DNA of 64,000 bases from Incurvaria masculella (GCA_946894095.1 OX335660.1:3229001-3293000); one strand, 5' to 3'; positions 30,901 through 45,900 are shown, counted from the stretch's first letter. Numbers and translations: made by a program. The notes: generated by a model not told the origin, from the sequence alone.

Positions 30901-33900
30901 GCTGTCTGTCCGTCCGTCTGTCACAGGGCTGTATCAGAGTGTGTATTTTGTTTGCCGCTGTACCAACAACTATGGCAAAATAATAATTACACGGTTAAGG
31001 GGTTAAAATAATACCAAAAACGAATTTTTTTATGTTAAATCTTGTATGATGGTTCGGAACCCTTCGTGTGCGAGTCCAACTCGCATTTGGCCAGGTTTTT
31101 TAAAGTAGGTTGTCTCTTATTTATCAGATATTAGAAAATCGATATTAAAGTGCCCAGAGTGTAGTAGTTATTTTATAACTATCCCTTTTTAAAAATAACA
31201 AAACACTTTTTTAAACTTAAAACTGAAATGACTCAAAAACTATTGATTTTCGACCGCCCCTTAGAAGGATTTTATCGAATTTCCAATCACCTGTATAACT
31301 AGCCGGGTGGCTCCGCTCGGGACAATGTCGTTTTGGACTAATGTTGGGCTGAATTACTTCGTGGATATTATATGAGGTCCCCATACAAACCTTCTCCTCT
31401 ATTTCACTCCCTTTGAGTTTAATTTTCACGAAAAAAGGTAGCCTATGTCCTTTCTTTAAGGTGGCCCAACCCGCTCATCTCCCCATACAAAAGGGGAAAG
31501 AAGATCACGCCTATATTTCTTGTCAGAGATCCAAAATTTTGCTCAAAATAGCTTTATTTGATTGAACTAGATGTCTGATGACCATTGGCATTGTAAAATT
31601 GTGTTTGGTTTCCAAGTTATAACGTCCGAAAGTTCGGATTTTTCGCGCGTTTTATACAATAACTTTGGAGGTGGATTACGCAATAATAAAGTAAGAACAT
31701 CTTAAAAAGATTAGTCATCAGACATAGCTTATTTAATCAAGATTTAGAATCTATTTGGTTTTTGTTAGATTTTTAACGACAGCGGTCGTGGTTTACTTTT
31801 AGCTATAAGTCGTTTTGAAATTAAAATTTTCGTAAATCTTACCAAATCATACACTATGCACATTGTCTTTTTTGTGGACAGGTTGCTTTTTCCTCATCAC
31901 GGAGCCTGTCTTATTCTTAGAAACAGAGAAGGTCCCAGAGCGCAACAGCACGGTTTTGTACCGTGCCCGCAAAGGAGTTGAGGCCGCCGGGTTGGGCAAC
32001 CTTAAGGTCGGCCCGTAAGCATCAAACAATTTCGCCTCCCATGCAAACGTAGTTTACTAATAATTTGAAAACCACTATTCTAACATACTTGATATTTGGT
32101 ATCTAATATTAGGCTACAAATATCTGTGTCTGCATGCCTTTGTTTTTTCGGTAAATGTATTCTGGGTCAAACCACAGAGAAAACAAAATTCGTATGAAGA
32201 TTTTCTTTTTGCTTTCATATCATTCGGTTTGGATTTTTCAAAAAAACGAAAGCATGCAGACACAGATATTTGCTACCTGATATTATATATTAAATATCAA
32301 TTCAATTGGAATAGCGGTTTCCAAATGATTAGTAAACTACGTTTGTATGGGAGGCGAAATTTTTTTTGAAGGAGGAAACATTTTTGTGGCGTATTAGAGA
32401 ATGAGAAGTTCAATAGGGATATATTCGTAGATAGTGGCGGTAGGTTTGGTTTGTGAGTTTGAGTATACTTATTATATTATCCTAATACTAAGTACACATT
32501 TAGTACATATACATACATATATTAATTATGTAATAAACTTACTTAAAAATATAACAATAAACCTACATATATAATATTGTATATATAATATATATACATC
32601 ATGCATAGTGTGTATGTAAAGAAGTTATTAATTTACATACATCTAGCCCTAAATACTAGCGCTAAACTGGCTGAGATGTGAGTGTAACCTTATTTTAAAA
32701 GTGGGGAGTCATTCGGACTGACGGACAGCATCGGGTAGCGAGTTCCACAGTCTAGCAGCCTGAGTATAGATGACATTAGTATAGATGTAAAACGCTGCAA
32801 GTCCCTGATAAAGTTAACTTGACGCAGATGGTGGTCGGTGGGGTCGGCTCCGGGCGCGACGCGCGCATGGCGCTGTGGCTGCGGCCTGCGCAACGTGTCC
32901 GCGGCGTGGCGCTGCGCCGCTTGTGACACGCTCGCGCCGCACGCGCCCGTCTACAAGTACGTAATACCGAACTGACCGTCGGATATTAGCCTAACACCAC
33001 CGCATGGGAACTAGGTGCTATGCGATGACCTTACGTATAGGACCTTACTTGCAGGCCGACATTATCGTAGTCAAGAGTTTCCTCTTCACCAATTTTTTTT
33101 TTATGCGACCTGACATGGGGCTAATACCACACAACTACCGTTATGATATTAGCCCAATACACCACAATCCCGACGGAATGAGGTGCCATGCCAGGACCTT
33201 CCCTTTATGAGCACGGCTACATTGAACTGCATGGAAAACACGTACAATTTTTCATTGCCACTTCGACCATATTTTGATCCAATGAGATGGTTTGGTAACC
33301 GGGCGGGCTGAAACCCTACCATCTAAGTAGGGGAATGGGACCTACAGTTTCAATGCATTCCGAGCCATGGAAAAGCTTGCATTCGTGACGAAATGCCTTA
33401 TCGAACTCAGGAAGAGAGAGACAGTGGTGCATGTCGGAATTGAACCCGGGCCTCTGGTACGCTAGGCCAGTCCCCGCGCCACTAGGCTATGAGCCGCTCG
33501 CAATGTATGTAATGTTCTTTGTAAACAGTAGTAATCAATCGATCACTGTAAACTAGTTTGTAAGTATCAATGGAAAAAAATAATACAATGACCAACCTGA
33601 CGAAGTTTCTTGTCGGCTCTTCTTCGCCAGAGGTAATCGAACCGACAGGAAAAAAAAGCCGAATTCGAATGTGTGAAATAATGGGTCTAATGGATGAAAT
33701 AAGAAACTGAAACTTTATTGCTAGGCTACATTAAAACTGGTTGAAAAACACGGACAATTTTCATTGCTGCTTCGACCATCGTTCATTCAATGCGATGGAA
33801 TGTTGTACATGTGTTACTTCGCTTGGAAACTTTGTTAGTGCAATATAGAATTCTTGTCGTTTTGACATGTTGTACGATCGAGTGGGTAGCGCCATCTTTT

Positions 33901-36900
33901 GGGAGCAACATGATAACTAGCTTCTATGCATCTGTTTTGTTTGCATTTGTTAGCATGTGTAAATAGCAGCTCTTTGTAGAGGGCGCTACAGTCGCCACAA
34001 AAAGTTGCAAAGCAGCAACGGACATCACCACAAATTCGAGCTCAGAAAGAGAAAGTAAACGGTGCATGATTAGAACCAAAACTTCTGGCGTGCAAGGCAA
34101 GTCCCCATGCCACTAAGTTCCGAGCTGATTAGTTTTAAATCTTTTTTTTATGTGACCTGACATGAATGGCTAATACCACACAACTACCGTTATGATATTA
34201 GCCCAAAACACCACATTCCCAAAGGAATTAGGTGCCATGCCAGGACGTTCCCTTTATGAGCACAGCTACATTGAACTAGATGGAAAACACGGACAACTTT
34301 TCATTGCTGCTTCGACCATCTTTTCATCCAATGCGATGGTACCAACCCGGGCGCGCTTAAACCCTACCACCTAGTAGGGAAAGGGGACCTACAGTTTTAC
34401 ATGGATTCCAAACAATGGAGCAGCTCGCATTCGTGACGAAATGCACTTATCGAACTCAGAAAGAGAAATACAGTGGTGCATGCCGGAATTGAACCCAGGC
34501 CTCTGGTACGCTAGGCCAGTCCCCGCGCCACTAGGCTACGAGCCGCTCGAGTTAAATTCTATGTTTTGATACTTTTAGGCTATCCGACGACGACGACGAA
34601 CAAGCTGACGGGATGACAGAAAGAAAATCCTCAGTACTCGGTGAGTGTTGTATGTCTTTTTTTTTATTTAAAAATAATACAGCAAATCAAAACTACAATT
34701 ATTTTAATGAAAAGTGGGTCCTATGATTTTGAATTGAATCGAAATTATTTTGTAATTGATTTCGGGAGCATTATTTTTTTTCTTATAAAAAAAAATCTAT
34801 TATTTTAATGCAGATCTTGCTTTTTTAAAAGATCCAACTATACCCGGAGCACTAACCAAAGAGAATAAGAGTAACGTATTGTGGTAGACTCATCGTTTCT
34901 CTGCCTCACCGCCAGGATGTGGAACTTTCTGCGGCGAATGCCGTTCCTGCCAACAATCTGGATAGCCCAATGATGTGACCAGATTTGCTGGTACAGTGAA
35001 AATGGTGGTGTGATAAAACAATGTGTTTGTTCAGACGTATGTCAGCTAATCTTCGAAACTCTTTAATATCAATCTTATAGCACGCTTCAAACCTGCCAGG
35101 AGTGGTATGGAATAAAAGTGGTTGCAGCAATAAAAATCGGCGTTTTTCATCCAGCTTATAATATTTCTATTTTTATTTATTTACTGTTGTTTAGTTTACT
35201 CGAGGCTCAATGTATCTGTACAACATTGACAGCTGTCATTAGCATTTTGGAACTGTCAGTTGTTAGAGAGTTAAAATTCACTTTGCAGAAGGTAAGGTGT
35301 GGGGTATCGAAACATTTTTTTGAAGCCTTCACGAAGAGAGGTTGTGTTTTAGGGTGCTTTTAGGAATTGTCGCCATAAGTGCCAAGCGTCCTGACCTCAT
35401 CAATGCCGAACGTGTAGGGGTGAGTGTGTGTTTGGCAAGGGTCGTGTGTCAGTGATAGGGCGAACGGACAGCCAGCAGACGCCGACCAGCGGGCAGCGTA
35501 TCAGCGTATTTTTTATTTTTAATAGAAAAGGCATCTTCAGTACATTTTGTATGAAACGATTTTGGTCTCATCCGTCAGTTGACTCTGTACGTCTTTACAT
35601 TCTAAGCCTTTTCCCTAGGGTACCTTTTGTTTTATAAAAAATAAGTTCTCTTGGCTATGTATAATTGTACTCTATCGAATAAATTATTTTCTATTCTATT
35701 CTATTCTATATACGCCCGGACCGTTCTGTCGCAGAGGAGGCGGCTTACGCGACGGCGGGCCGCGAGCGGCTGCGGCTCGGGCTGCAGTCGCTGCGGCTGT
35801 CGCCGGCGGAGCGCGCGCCCGGCGTCAGCCGCTCGACGTCGCACGGCTCGGTGGGCGCGGCGCAGGGCCCGCGGCGGCCCCGCTCGAGCCCCTCCGCCGG
35901 TATTTACTGTTCTTTGATTTAATTGAGCTGCGCATTTGCTGTTGTTTTTTTTTTTTCATTCTTTTTCATATGCAACCTGACATGGATGGCTAATACCACA
36001 CAACTACCGTTATGATATTAGCCCAGTGCACCACATTCCCGAAGGAATTAGGTGCAGTGTTGTGGAAGACTGGAACGGGCTGCCGGAGAAAGTCATAAGT
36101 GCTAGCCCGAAGAACAGTTTCTCCGTCAAACTATTCCTCCGTCCCCTTTCTTCCTTCGCTCAACGCGGAACCGGAAGAAAATGCACAAATTCACAGTCAA
36201 CATTTCAAAAATAAGAACCCACCGATCCTCTTGATCTTTTATCTAAAGGGTCAGATGATTGAACTGGATGGAAGACACGGACAATTTTTCATTGCCGCTT
36301 CGACCATCTTTTCATCTAATGCGATAGTACCAACCCGGGCGGGCTTAAACCCTACCACCTTGTAGGGGAAGGGGACCTACAGTTTTACATGGATTCCAAA
36401 TATCTTCATCTACACCGATTTTATTGCCAAACTGACTATTAAGTTTGTTATCAATGTAGTTAGGAATCTGGAATCATATTCATAGGTAACCTACGCATTA
36501 AACTCCGAAAAGTAATTGAATGGTACGGTGTATTAATAAACCCTGGGGGCGATTAATGGAAAATTTTATTTTATTCAGTTTCAGATCAGCATGGTTATTT
36601 CACAACGGGCCCACCTCTCCACTATGGCGACCCTAACGTCGGCACGTACATGAGGGCCGTTCAAACCATCAGCCGGCGGTCGAAAAAGTGTAACTCTGAG
36701 ACCAAGTCCAATTGGGAGCTCAACTACATAAAGGAATACAAGAAAGAGCAGAGCAGAGCACTGCACTTGAAGAAATGGGCGTGTCCAAAGTGCACATTGG
36801 AAAATTCCGGCATTAGAACTAACTGCGAGGCGTGCTCCGCTCCTAGAATATCGGCTTTGTCTAGAATTTCGAACACTAGAGGCTTAAGCGTCACCACTTT

Positions 36901-39900
36901 GGCAAGGAACAAAACCAGGGAACGGGACGGGTCTACCTTACCCTCCAATGGAGGTGTCATGATCACAGTGCCGGACTGGCCTCATACGGAAAACGGCATT
37001 GACGATTCACCCTTTGGCAGATCGATAAGTGCCCAAAACTCCCCCGAAATCAGACCCACTTACAGACGCTCCTTTTCCGAGCAGACCAACTCGGAGTTCC
37101 GCCCTCTCGGCAAAGTCATATCCAGTAGAAGAAGCCTCAACGACTGCCAGAAATCCCTAGCTAACTACTGTAGTACCATCAACAGTAAAAAGATACCAGA
37201 CACGACAGTTCCTATAGAGAAACATCAGTCAGATATCAACAAAATTGATTTCACTGGCGAATGTAGTTGGGACACAAACGCAGAAGGCGTCATATACGCC
37301 CTACCAAACAAGGGCAAATACAAGGATTTGAACTTGCAACTTCAAGTCAACAATTCCGGGGCTAGATATTCTTATGTTGCCGTTCAAGACATGGCGAAGA
37401 ACTCTATGAGTATTTCGCTGAACGAAGCCATTTACAATAATGACGTGAGCGATGGGGAATACGCAAGGATAGATGAGCTGTTGGGCTCTGAGAATGTGTC
37501 GCCCATCGATAATGCGGTGGGCCCGAGTAATCTGAGGACATCGCACATCGGTTTGCCGGTCCCTAAGGAGGGCAATGGCGGATTCAACATGCTGCCATCT
37601 GTCGGTAAAGTGTCGCAACCGAGAGACGCCATGTCGAAAGTGCCTTTAATACAGCTGCCTACATCGTAAGTTGACAACATTTAAAATTTTATTCTTTCAT
37701 CTTATCGGCTATGAAGGAAAAAGGTATTTTGAGACTTTAGACCTTCTCATATTCGATTTTGAATTTATTGACTCTTCCCAACGCAAAGGCACAACTTTTA
37801 TCTTGCAGTTAACATGATGAAAGTCTTGGCTAGTTACTCACGGTAGAAACACCAATTCCAGGGTGCGTGATAAAATACTTCGGAAGCACATTGGTTCTAG
37901 GAATTGATAAAATGGTATACTTAATTTTTTTTTCTGTTGAATGGGTTGGGGCTTTAGCCATGTTTGGCTATGCCAGCCCCACCGTAACAATTTGTCGATT
38001 GCACAAGAGAATTGTTAAAAACGTGGTTACAGTTTGGAACTTTTCACTCAGTGGTTGGCTTAGAGCTTCATGGATTGTGAAGAATAAATTCAGTCAGTCT
38101 GCATAGAGTTTTCAACAGTTTGTTTCTTATTGCTTGCTTCCGGCTAACATACAATAGTACGTTGAGCTGATCCTCTGCTTATTAACAAGCGAAGCAGTTG
38201 GACGACTGTACTATTAGCTGTTTTATTTAGTGTTGCATGTCCGGAACGAGGCAATCCGCCGACGTACCAGAGTAGTTGATATTGGACACCAGGTGGCTAA
38301 ACTGAAATGGCAGTGGACTAGTCACGTCAGCCGAAGAGACAATGACCGTTGAAGCAACCGTGTCCTACACTGGCGGCCGTGGACAGAAAAACGAAGTGTG
38401 GGAAGACCACCCGCCAGGTGGGACGACATCAAGTGCGTCGGCGGAAAGCTGTGGTTCCGTACCGCTGGAGGCCGGGAGGACTAGAGAAAAATCGGAGAGA
38501 CGTATCTCCAGCAGTGGACGCAAACACGCTGACTGACTGACTTCAAGAGTTCTTAACCGTCACCATTATTCTTTTTATAATGAAATGTAAACATGTGCAG
38601 GCGCGAGGGGCGCATGTGGCAGTGCGGCGACTGTCGGTTCGCGTACAACGCGTGGTGGGCGCGCGCGTGCGACGTGTGCCGCGCGCCGCGCTCCCCGCCC
38701 ACCCTGCACCGCCCCGCCACCGTCACGCTCGCCGCCGACGCCGCCGACGGGTGAGTCGCTCGCTCGGGTTGGAATGTGGCAGCTCGGCGACTGTCGGGTC
38801 GCGTACAACGCGTGGTGGGCGGCGCGTGCGACGTGTGCCGCGCGCTGCGATCCCCGCCCACCCTGCACCGCCCCGCCACCGTCACGCTCGCCGCCGACGC
38901 CGCCGACGGGTGAGTCGCTCGCTCGGGTTGGAATGTGGCAGCTCGGCGACTGTCGGCTCGCGTACAACGCGTGGTGGGCGCGCGCGTGCGACGTGTGCCG
39001 CGCGCCGCGCTCCCCGCCCACCCTGCACCGCCCCGCCACCGTCACGCTCGCCGCCGACGCCGCCGACGGGTGAGTCGCTCGCTCGGGTTGGCATGTGGCA
39101 GCTCGGCGACTGTCAGCTCGCGTACAACGCGTGGTGGGCGCGCGCGTGCGACGTGTGCCGCGCGCCGCGCTCCCCGCCCACCCTGCACCGCCCCGCCACC
39201 GTCACGCTCGCCGCCGACGCCGCCGACGGGTGAGTCGCTCGCTCGGGTTGGCATGTGGCAGCTCGGCGACTGTCGGCTCGCGTACAACGCATGGTGGGCG
39301 CGCGCGTGCGACGTGTGCCGCGCGCCGCGCTCCCCGCCCACCCTGCACCGCCCCGCCACCGTCACGCTCGCCGCCGACGCCGCCGACGGGTGAGTCGCTC
39401 GCTCGGGTTGGAATGTGGCAGCTCGGCGACTGTCGGGTCGCGTACAACGCGTGGTGGGCGGCGCGTGCGACGTGTGCCGCGCGCTGCGATCCCCGCCCAC
39501 CCTGCACCGCCCCGCCACCGTCACGCTCGCCGCCGACGCCGCCGACGGGTGAGTCGCTCGCTCGGGTTGGAATGTGGCAGCTCGGCGACTGTCGGGTCGC
39601 GTACAACGCGTGGTGGGCGGCGCGTGCGACGTGTGCCGCGCGCTGCGATCCCCGCCCACCCTGCACCGCCCCGCCACCGTCACGCTCGCCGCCGACGCCG
39701 CCGACGGGTGAGTCGCTCGCTCGGGTTGGAATGTGGCAGCTCGGCGACTGTCGGCTCGCGTACAACGCGTGGTGGGCGCGCGCGTGCGACGTGTGCCGCG
39801 CGCCGCGCTCCCCGCCCACCCTGCACCGCCCCGCCACCGTCACGCTCGCCGCCGACGCCGCCGACGGGTGAGTCGCTCGCTCGGGTTGGCATGTGGCAGC

Positions 39901-42900
39901 TCGGCGACTGTCGGCTCGCGTACAACGCGTGGTGGGCGCGCGCGTGCGACGTGTGCCGCGCGCCGCGCTCCCCGCCCACCCTGCACCGCCCCGCCACCGT
40001 CACGCTCGCCGCCGACGCCGCCGACGGGTGAGTCGCTCGCTCGGGTTGGCATGTGGCAGCTCGGCGACTGTCGGCTCGCGTACAACGCGTGGTGGGCGCG
40101 CGCGTGCGACGTGTGCCGCGCGCCGCGCTCCCCGCCCACCCTGCACCGCCCCGCCACCGTCACGCTCGCCGCCGACGCCGCCGACGGGTGAGTCGCTCGC
40201 TCGGGTTGGCATGTGGCAGCTCGGCGACTGTCGGCTCGCGTACAACGCGTGGTGGGCGCGCGCGTGCGACGTGTGCCGCGCGCCGCGCTCCCCGCCCACC
40301 CTGCACCGCCCCGCTACCGTCACGCTCACCGCCGACGCCGCCAACGGGTGAGTCGCTCGCTCGGGTTGGCATGTGGCAGCTCGGCGACTGTCGGCTCGCG
40401 TACAACGTGTGGTGGGTTGCATGCGACGTGTGCCGCGGTAAATTTTAACTGGTAAATATCAGTTCAAATGGCCGATTAACGCGTCGTTGGACAGTTTGAA
40501 TAGTACAAAATGCAACTAAACGTCAGATTCAATCACTCACCTGCATATTCCCTGGGCAAGGTAATTTACGATGGTAACGTCCCTGTTCTTAGATTAGTTC
40601 CTGGGATTTAGTCAATATCGTTGTGTTTTGTCCCAAGGCCGACCCCGCCCGGCGGGTCGGAGTCAAGCGGCGCGAGCCGGGGCGACGGCAGCACGGAGCG
40701 TGCTCGCAAGCTGACCGTGCCCATCGCCTCGCTCGACCACGATCTCAACAGCGATGAGCTTCTGTTCGCAGCTGGTCGGTTCCAATTTCTACATATTGTT
40801 TGACTAGACACCTGCGGATAAACATACCGATAGAAGAAGGTCTTGGAACATCTAAACTTAGCCGACCGGAACGCAAAAGATATTCACAAATTAGTGACTA
40901 AAACCTTTTGAGCTAAATGGTACAAGCAAAAAAGTTTTTATGCAAATGTAAAAATGGCACTATGGGACTGGCATAGGCTTAGCTTAAAAAGTCCTAAAAA
41001 TAATAAAGATAAAAAAAAAATGTAAAAACATCGCCATTGTGATGTCTTTCATTGCATTCCAAAATAAATTTTATTTCAAAGCATCCACAACGAAATCACA
41101 AGGCAAAACAAGCTGACCGCAGCAAAGTCGTGACATTTTCTTGTCAATCAGTATTTTTATTCGCAGCTATTCACAGTATAATCCCACGTATCTTTGTGAC
41201 GTAACTTGGTGTAGTTTGACTACCAAAAAGTTTCTATAAATGAAACTGTGTATGTTTTTATTTATTTATTTATTTTATATTAGACAGGCAGCCTAGGCTG
41301 ATGTGTCTAAATCATGTTCAAGCATGGTTTATCACTTTTCATGTTTATAAGTTTTTTTTTTTGTTCTAATGGTAGTTCACTTAGTCACTTCCTTGTAATC
41401 TATGAAAGTCAGTTTAGGTTATATATATCTTTAATTATTCTTACAAATAGTGTCCAAACGGTTTTTAAATTGATTAACATTATTTGCGTTGATTATGTCC
41501 TCAGGGAGTTTGTTCCAGTCCTCTACAACTCTGTTGCTAATGAAGTGTTTGCGTACATTCCAGCATCAAGCTGTGACCACGTAGTTGAGGGTTTTTGTCA
41601 AGGCTCAGCTCTTGCATGGCTTGGCAGTTGTATTTGGCTGTAAGCATTTTGTATGCCTCGATTAGGTCACCTCGTCTTCGGCTTTGTTCTAGAGACGGTA
41701 ATTTGAGGATCCTGAGTCTGTCTTCGTAGGATATGTTTTACAATTGATGTGGGATTTTTGTGAATTTGTTTTGTACATTTTCAAGAATATCAATGTCCAT
41801 CGTGAAGTAGGGTTGCCAAACTTGGAAAGTGTATTCTAGTAGGGGTCGCCAGTAAGACTTGTAAATTTTTAACATAACTTCAGGGGTAAGGTAGATAAAG
41901 GATTTTTTGATGAGGTATATTAAAGGCGTGGTAAATTTTTTTGTTGTTCATGGACATGCGGGTAAGGTGCACTCCTCACAGTCATTAACTAAAGAGAATG
42001 GTCAAAGGGGTTGTAGTTATGAAGAAATCTACTCAGATGGTTTTCCTCACAATTCTTGTTTGTTGACGCCGTCTCTCTGCGCAGCGGACCAGTCGGCGCG
42101 CACGGCGGGCGGCGGCGCGGAGGGCGCGTGGCCGTGCGCGCGCTGCACGCTCGTCAACGACGCGGCGGCGGCGGCGTGCGCGGCGTGCGCCGGCTCGCGC
42201 CACCCGCCGCGCGCCGCGCTCGGCGCCGGGCAGTTCTGGTGAGTGGACAATAAGGGGCGATGAAAAACGTGGCAGGCAACAGAGCGTTGCAAGCAACAGA
42301 ACGTTGCAAGATACACAACGTTGCAAGCAACTCCTTCTGTAGGATTTTGACAGGTACCGACATGGATGGATCTGATACCACACAACGAGCGGCTTGTAGC
42401 ATAGTGGCGCGGGGACTGGACTAGCATACCAGTTCATGCACCACTTTCTTTCTCTTTCTGAGTTAGTGCATTTCGTCACGAATGCGAGTTGCTACATGGT
42501 ACAGAATCCATGTAAAACTATAGGTCCCCTTTCCCTACTAGATTGTAAGGTTTAAGCCCGCCCGGGTTGGTACCATCGCTTTGGATGAAAAGATGGTCGA
42601 AGCGGCAACGAAAAGTTGTCCGTGTTTTCCATCCAGTTCAATGTAGCCGCGCTCATAAAGGGAAGGTCCTGGCATGGCACCTGATTCCTTCGGGGATGTG
42701 GCGTATTGGGCTAATATCATAATTTTACTTGTGTGGTATTAGCCATCCATGTCAGGTTGCATAAAAAAAACTACGGTTACGATATTAGCCCAATACACCA
42801 CATTCCCAAAGGAATATGGTTCAATGCGACAATGGTGTCTGTCCAAATGTAAATCTGTATTAGCAAACATTACAGTGCTGAGTTATGGCAAGTCAGCCTT

Positions 42901-45900
42901 GGATTGAGTAAGTAAAACGTAAGCCCCTTCTACTCCTCGCTTTCGAATATGTGAGTCAGTCAGGGCCGGGTGTAGTCGGGTGTGGGTAATCGAACCATAA
43001 CCAAACCTGCTCGTTGAGAGCAAGTTCGGCCTGAATGACCCATGCTAGATCTAGGTACAGCTACTGGGATATAAATATTGCCTCGGCAACAAGAGCCGCC
43101 AGTTCTGTGGATGTGAAAGCGCTCACATTAAAGTTGCTCCACAGAAGTGATACGAGTGATCTAGTTCTTTGGAAGTGAAACAGTTCACGAACTATATCGA
43201 GCGAGTTTTGTATTAGAAGCCACCAATGGATGCCTGATCAAATTTTGTTCTGTGAGTTCCTCTAACTATACCCCTCCCCCCCATAATAGCATTCTGTAAC
43301 AGAATGAAATATTTCCACAACAAAATTACGGCACTGAGTGCTGTCTTTAAAGTCGAATCTGCGTGCATCTGTCGCCAGGTCTTGCAGCTCGTGCACCCTC
43401 CGCAACCCGCTGTCGGCGTCGCTGTGCCTCGTGTGCAAGACGCCGCCGGTGCCGAGGCACGCCGACACCAACCACATCGCGCCGGCGCCCGTCTCCGGTG
43501 AGCTAACCTAACCTACCCTACACGCCCGGACATTACTCTATTCGTGTTCACATGCTTTGTTCAAAAATGAAATCTTTTAATTCTATCCCTCGCTTTTTTT
43601 TTTCAATCAAATAGCAGCTGTGACAGCTGTCACACGTATCCCACAATACTTCAGCGCTGCATAACACCATACCTCCATCACTGTGGTATGAATTTCCTCT
43701 AAAGTACAACGTGGGGTCCTGCAAATATGGTGTGAAGAAACACCAGGCCTGCAGGTATGGTTTTCATAGCCTTTGAGAAAGTTCGAAACTCCATGGGTGT
43801 TGTCAGTCTCGCCTAGCAACGCCATAATGGTCTAAGGGGCAATAAAAATATCAGTATTTTTTGCCTAGTCCAATGAAACTATACCCATATGAAAGGACGG
43901 TTCTGGTATGGCAACTACTTCCTTTGTCCTAGTTTGATGGATCATTGTCATAAATGTAGGTCACCTGCCGCCATCTTGTTTCTCATGTGCGTGTGTTGAC
44001 GCAGGCGGCCGTAGCCCGTCACCGCGCCGAGGCACGCGGCAAACGCCGCGTCGCGCACCGCACACGCGGACCAAACCGCACGCTAACCACAAGTCAGTCG
44101 CTATGTAAATTTTTTATTTAATTCCATTAAGGCGCTAGGACTAGCTAACTACTCGCGCCATACAAATGTACCTTTCAACAAATGTGATGATACTCTCTGA
44201 CTATTTGGAATGGACTCTATTTGAACTAGCTGAGGCGTGAAACTCCAGACTAATAATGTATTGTTAATATTTTTAGATTCCATCATTTATTTTAATTTTA
44301 ATTATAATAAAGTCGATTTCTCACATTAGACATTTATATGACGTTTAGATATAAGTAAAGACAGCATACATTCAAATTTTATTTTATTTTATTTGGACTA
44401 CCGATTATTCACATTCTTCGGGCTCATTGACACGGCGTGCCGGCAGAGCGGAGGGCGAGTGGCCGTGCGCCGAGTGCACGTACGCGAACGCGGGCGGCGC
44501 GCGCGCCTGCGAGATGTGCCGCACGGCGCGGCCGCCGCGCGACCCCGCCGCCGCCTCCGCCGCAGCCGCCGCCGATCACATCCGTGAGTGCACCTCTCCG
44601 AGCGCACATTCTCTCCGCGCTTGCTTAGCTCCTTGACCGGCTTGTCGCACACCTCAAAACGTCATGCGCTTCATGACAGGCAAGGATTGTAAATTTTCTA
44701 CATCCGAACGACAATCGAAAGGTTAAGTAAAGTGCTGTTGTGTCGGTAGGTACACACAGCACTGACGCGTCGGCAGGATGTAATCCAAGCGGGGCGTTGA
44801 CGTACGTGCCTATCGCAGACAAGCTCGACAATCTTCCTTGAATTTCCTTCTGTCGAGTCGCCCTCTGTTTCTTCGAATAGAATTTGTTTTAATCCCATTG
44901 TAACTGCACTAACCGATCTAATGTGTTTTATTTGCCGGTCCGAATGCATCAGTGAAGAGACTATATTTTCATTGGCAAAACACTCCTTCTGATCTAAATA
45001 AAACTCAACTTTAAGTGAACGAATAATATAGGCAAACCGTTATTAAAATGTGTGTCGAGAAAGAACAAGAATAAGTCTCTTAAAATAAGCTTATGTTGAA
45101 ATAGATCAGTGCAAAGTTTGTGATCGAATCAGGTAAGATTCTTTCCCACAATTTTTCTCAGCCTTTGGGATTAAATGCATGGACCTTATTTTCGCAACAA
45201 ATGCAGCCTAAAAATAATTTTAAATGTTCATGTCTCTTATGCTAAAAACCTGACAGTTCTTGGGTCTTGAGACGATTCTTGAGCCTTCAGACTGTCAATT
45301 TTTACATAAAATGTGATACTCCGCAACGCAGATGAAGTGTTAATATCTTCTAATCTTAAACGCTGTGTTAGTAGGAGGCAATAATTATGGGAGGAAGGAC
45401 TGTAGGAGAATTCCACATTACGGGTACACAGCAGGTGGCGAAATAAGTAAACTAAATACCCGCGAATGGTATGTTTTGCTTTTAACTGGGCTCTTTCTTT
45501 AATTAATGTGCCCTTGCTTCACGGTCCACTATACATACATACATATCACATTCCTTGTATTGTGTAAAGTCTGTTGGCAATCCCAAAGTGTAAAATAAAA
45601 TAAAATATGCGCAGCCGGCGAGGAGCTGGTCCGGCAGGAGAGCACGCCCATGGAGATCCTGCGGCTCCGCGAGGAGAGCCACGCGTGGACGCAGTGGCAG
45701 GAGGTGCTGGCGCAGTGCGCGCAGGTATGGACCTATCTGCCATCGCGCCCATTCACTCTCAATATCCCTCCAATATGAACCAACCTATCCTCTTGATATG
45801 ATACTTTTGAGATTACTGCAGTCATTAGACATGTTTGAAAAATGTTACGGCTTTTCACGCGGCAGGAAGAGACAGTCGTCTGCTGCGTACGAACGTGGCG

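Noticed and set aside
39095..40031. Long GC-rich open frames (up to 258 codons) on both strands in the 38.6-40.4 kb array
   Set aside because: They arise because a 159-160 bp high-GC unit has few stops in several frames; only the frame of exon 6 at 38601-38750 gives a zinc finger with proper splice sites.
42033..42479. 148-codon minus-strand open frame over sol exon 8
   Set aside because: Antisense of the GC-rich zinc-finger exon plus flanking repeat.
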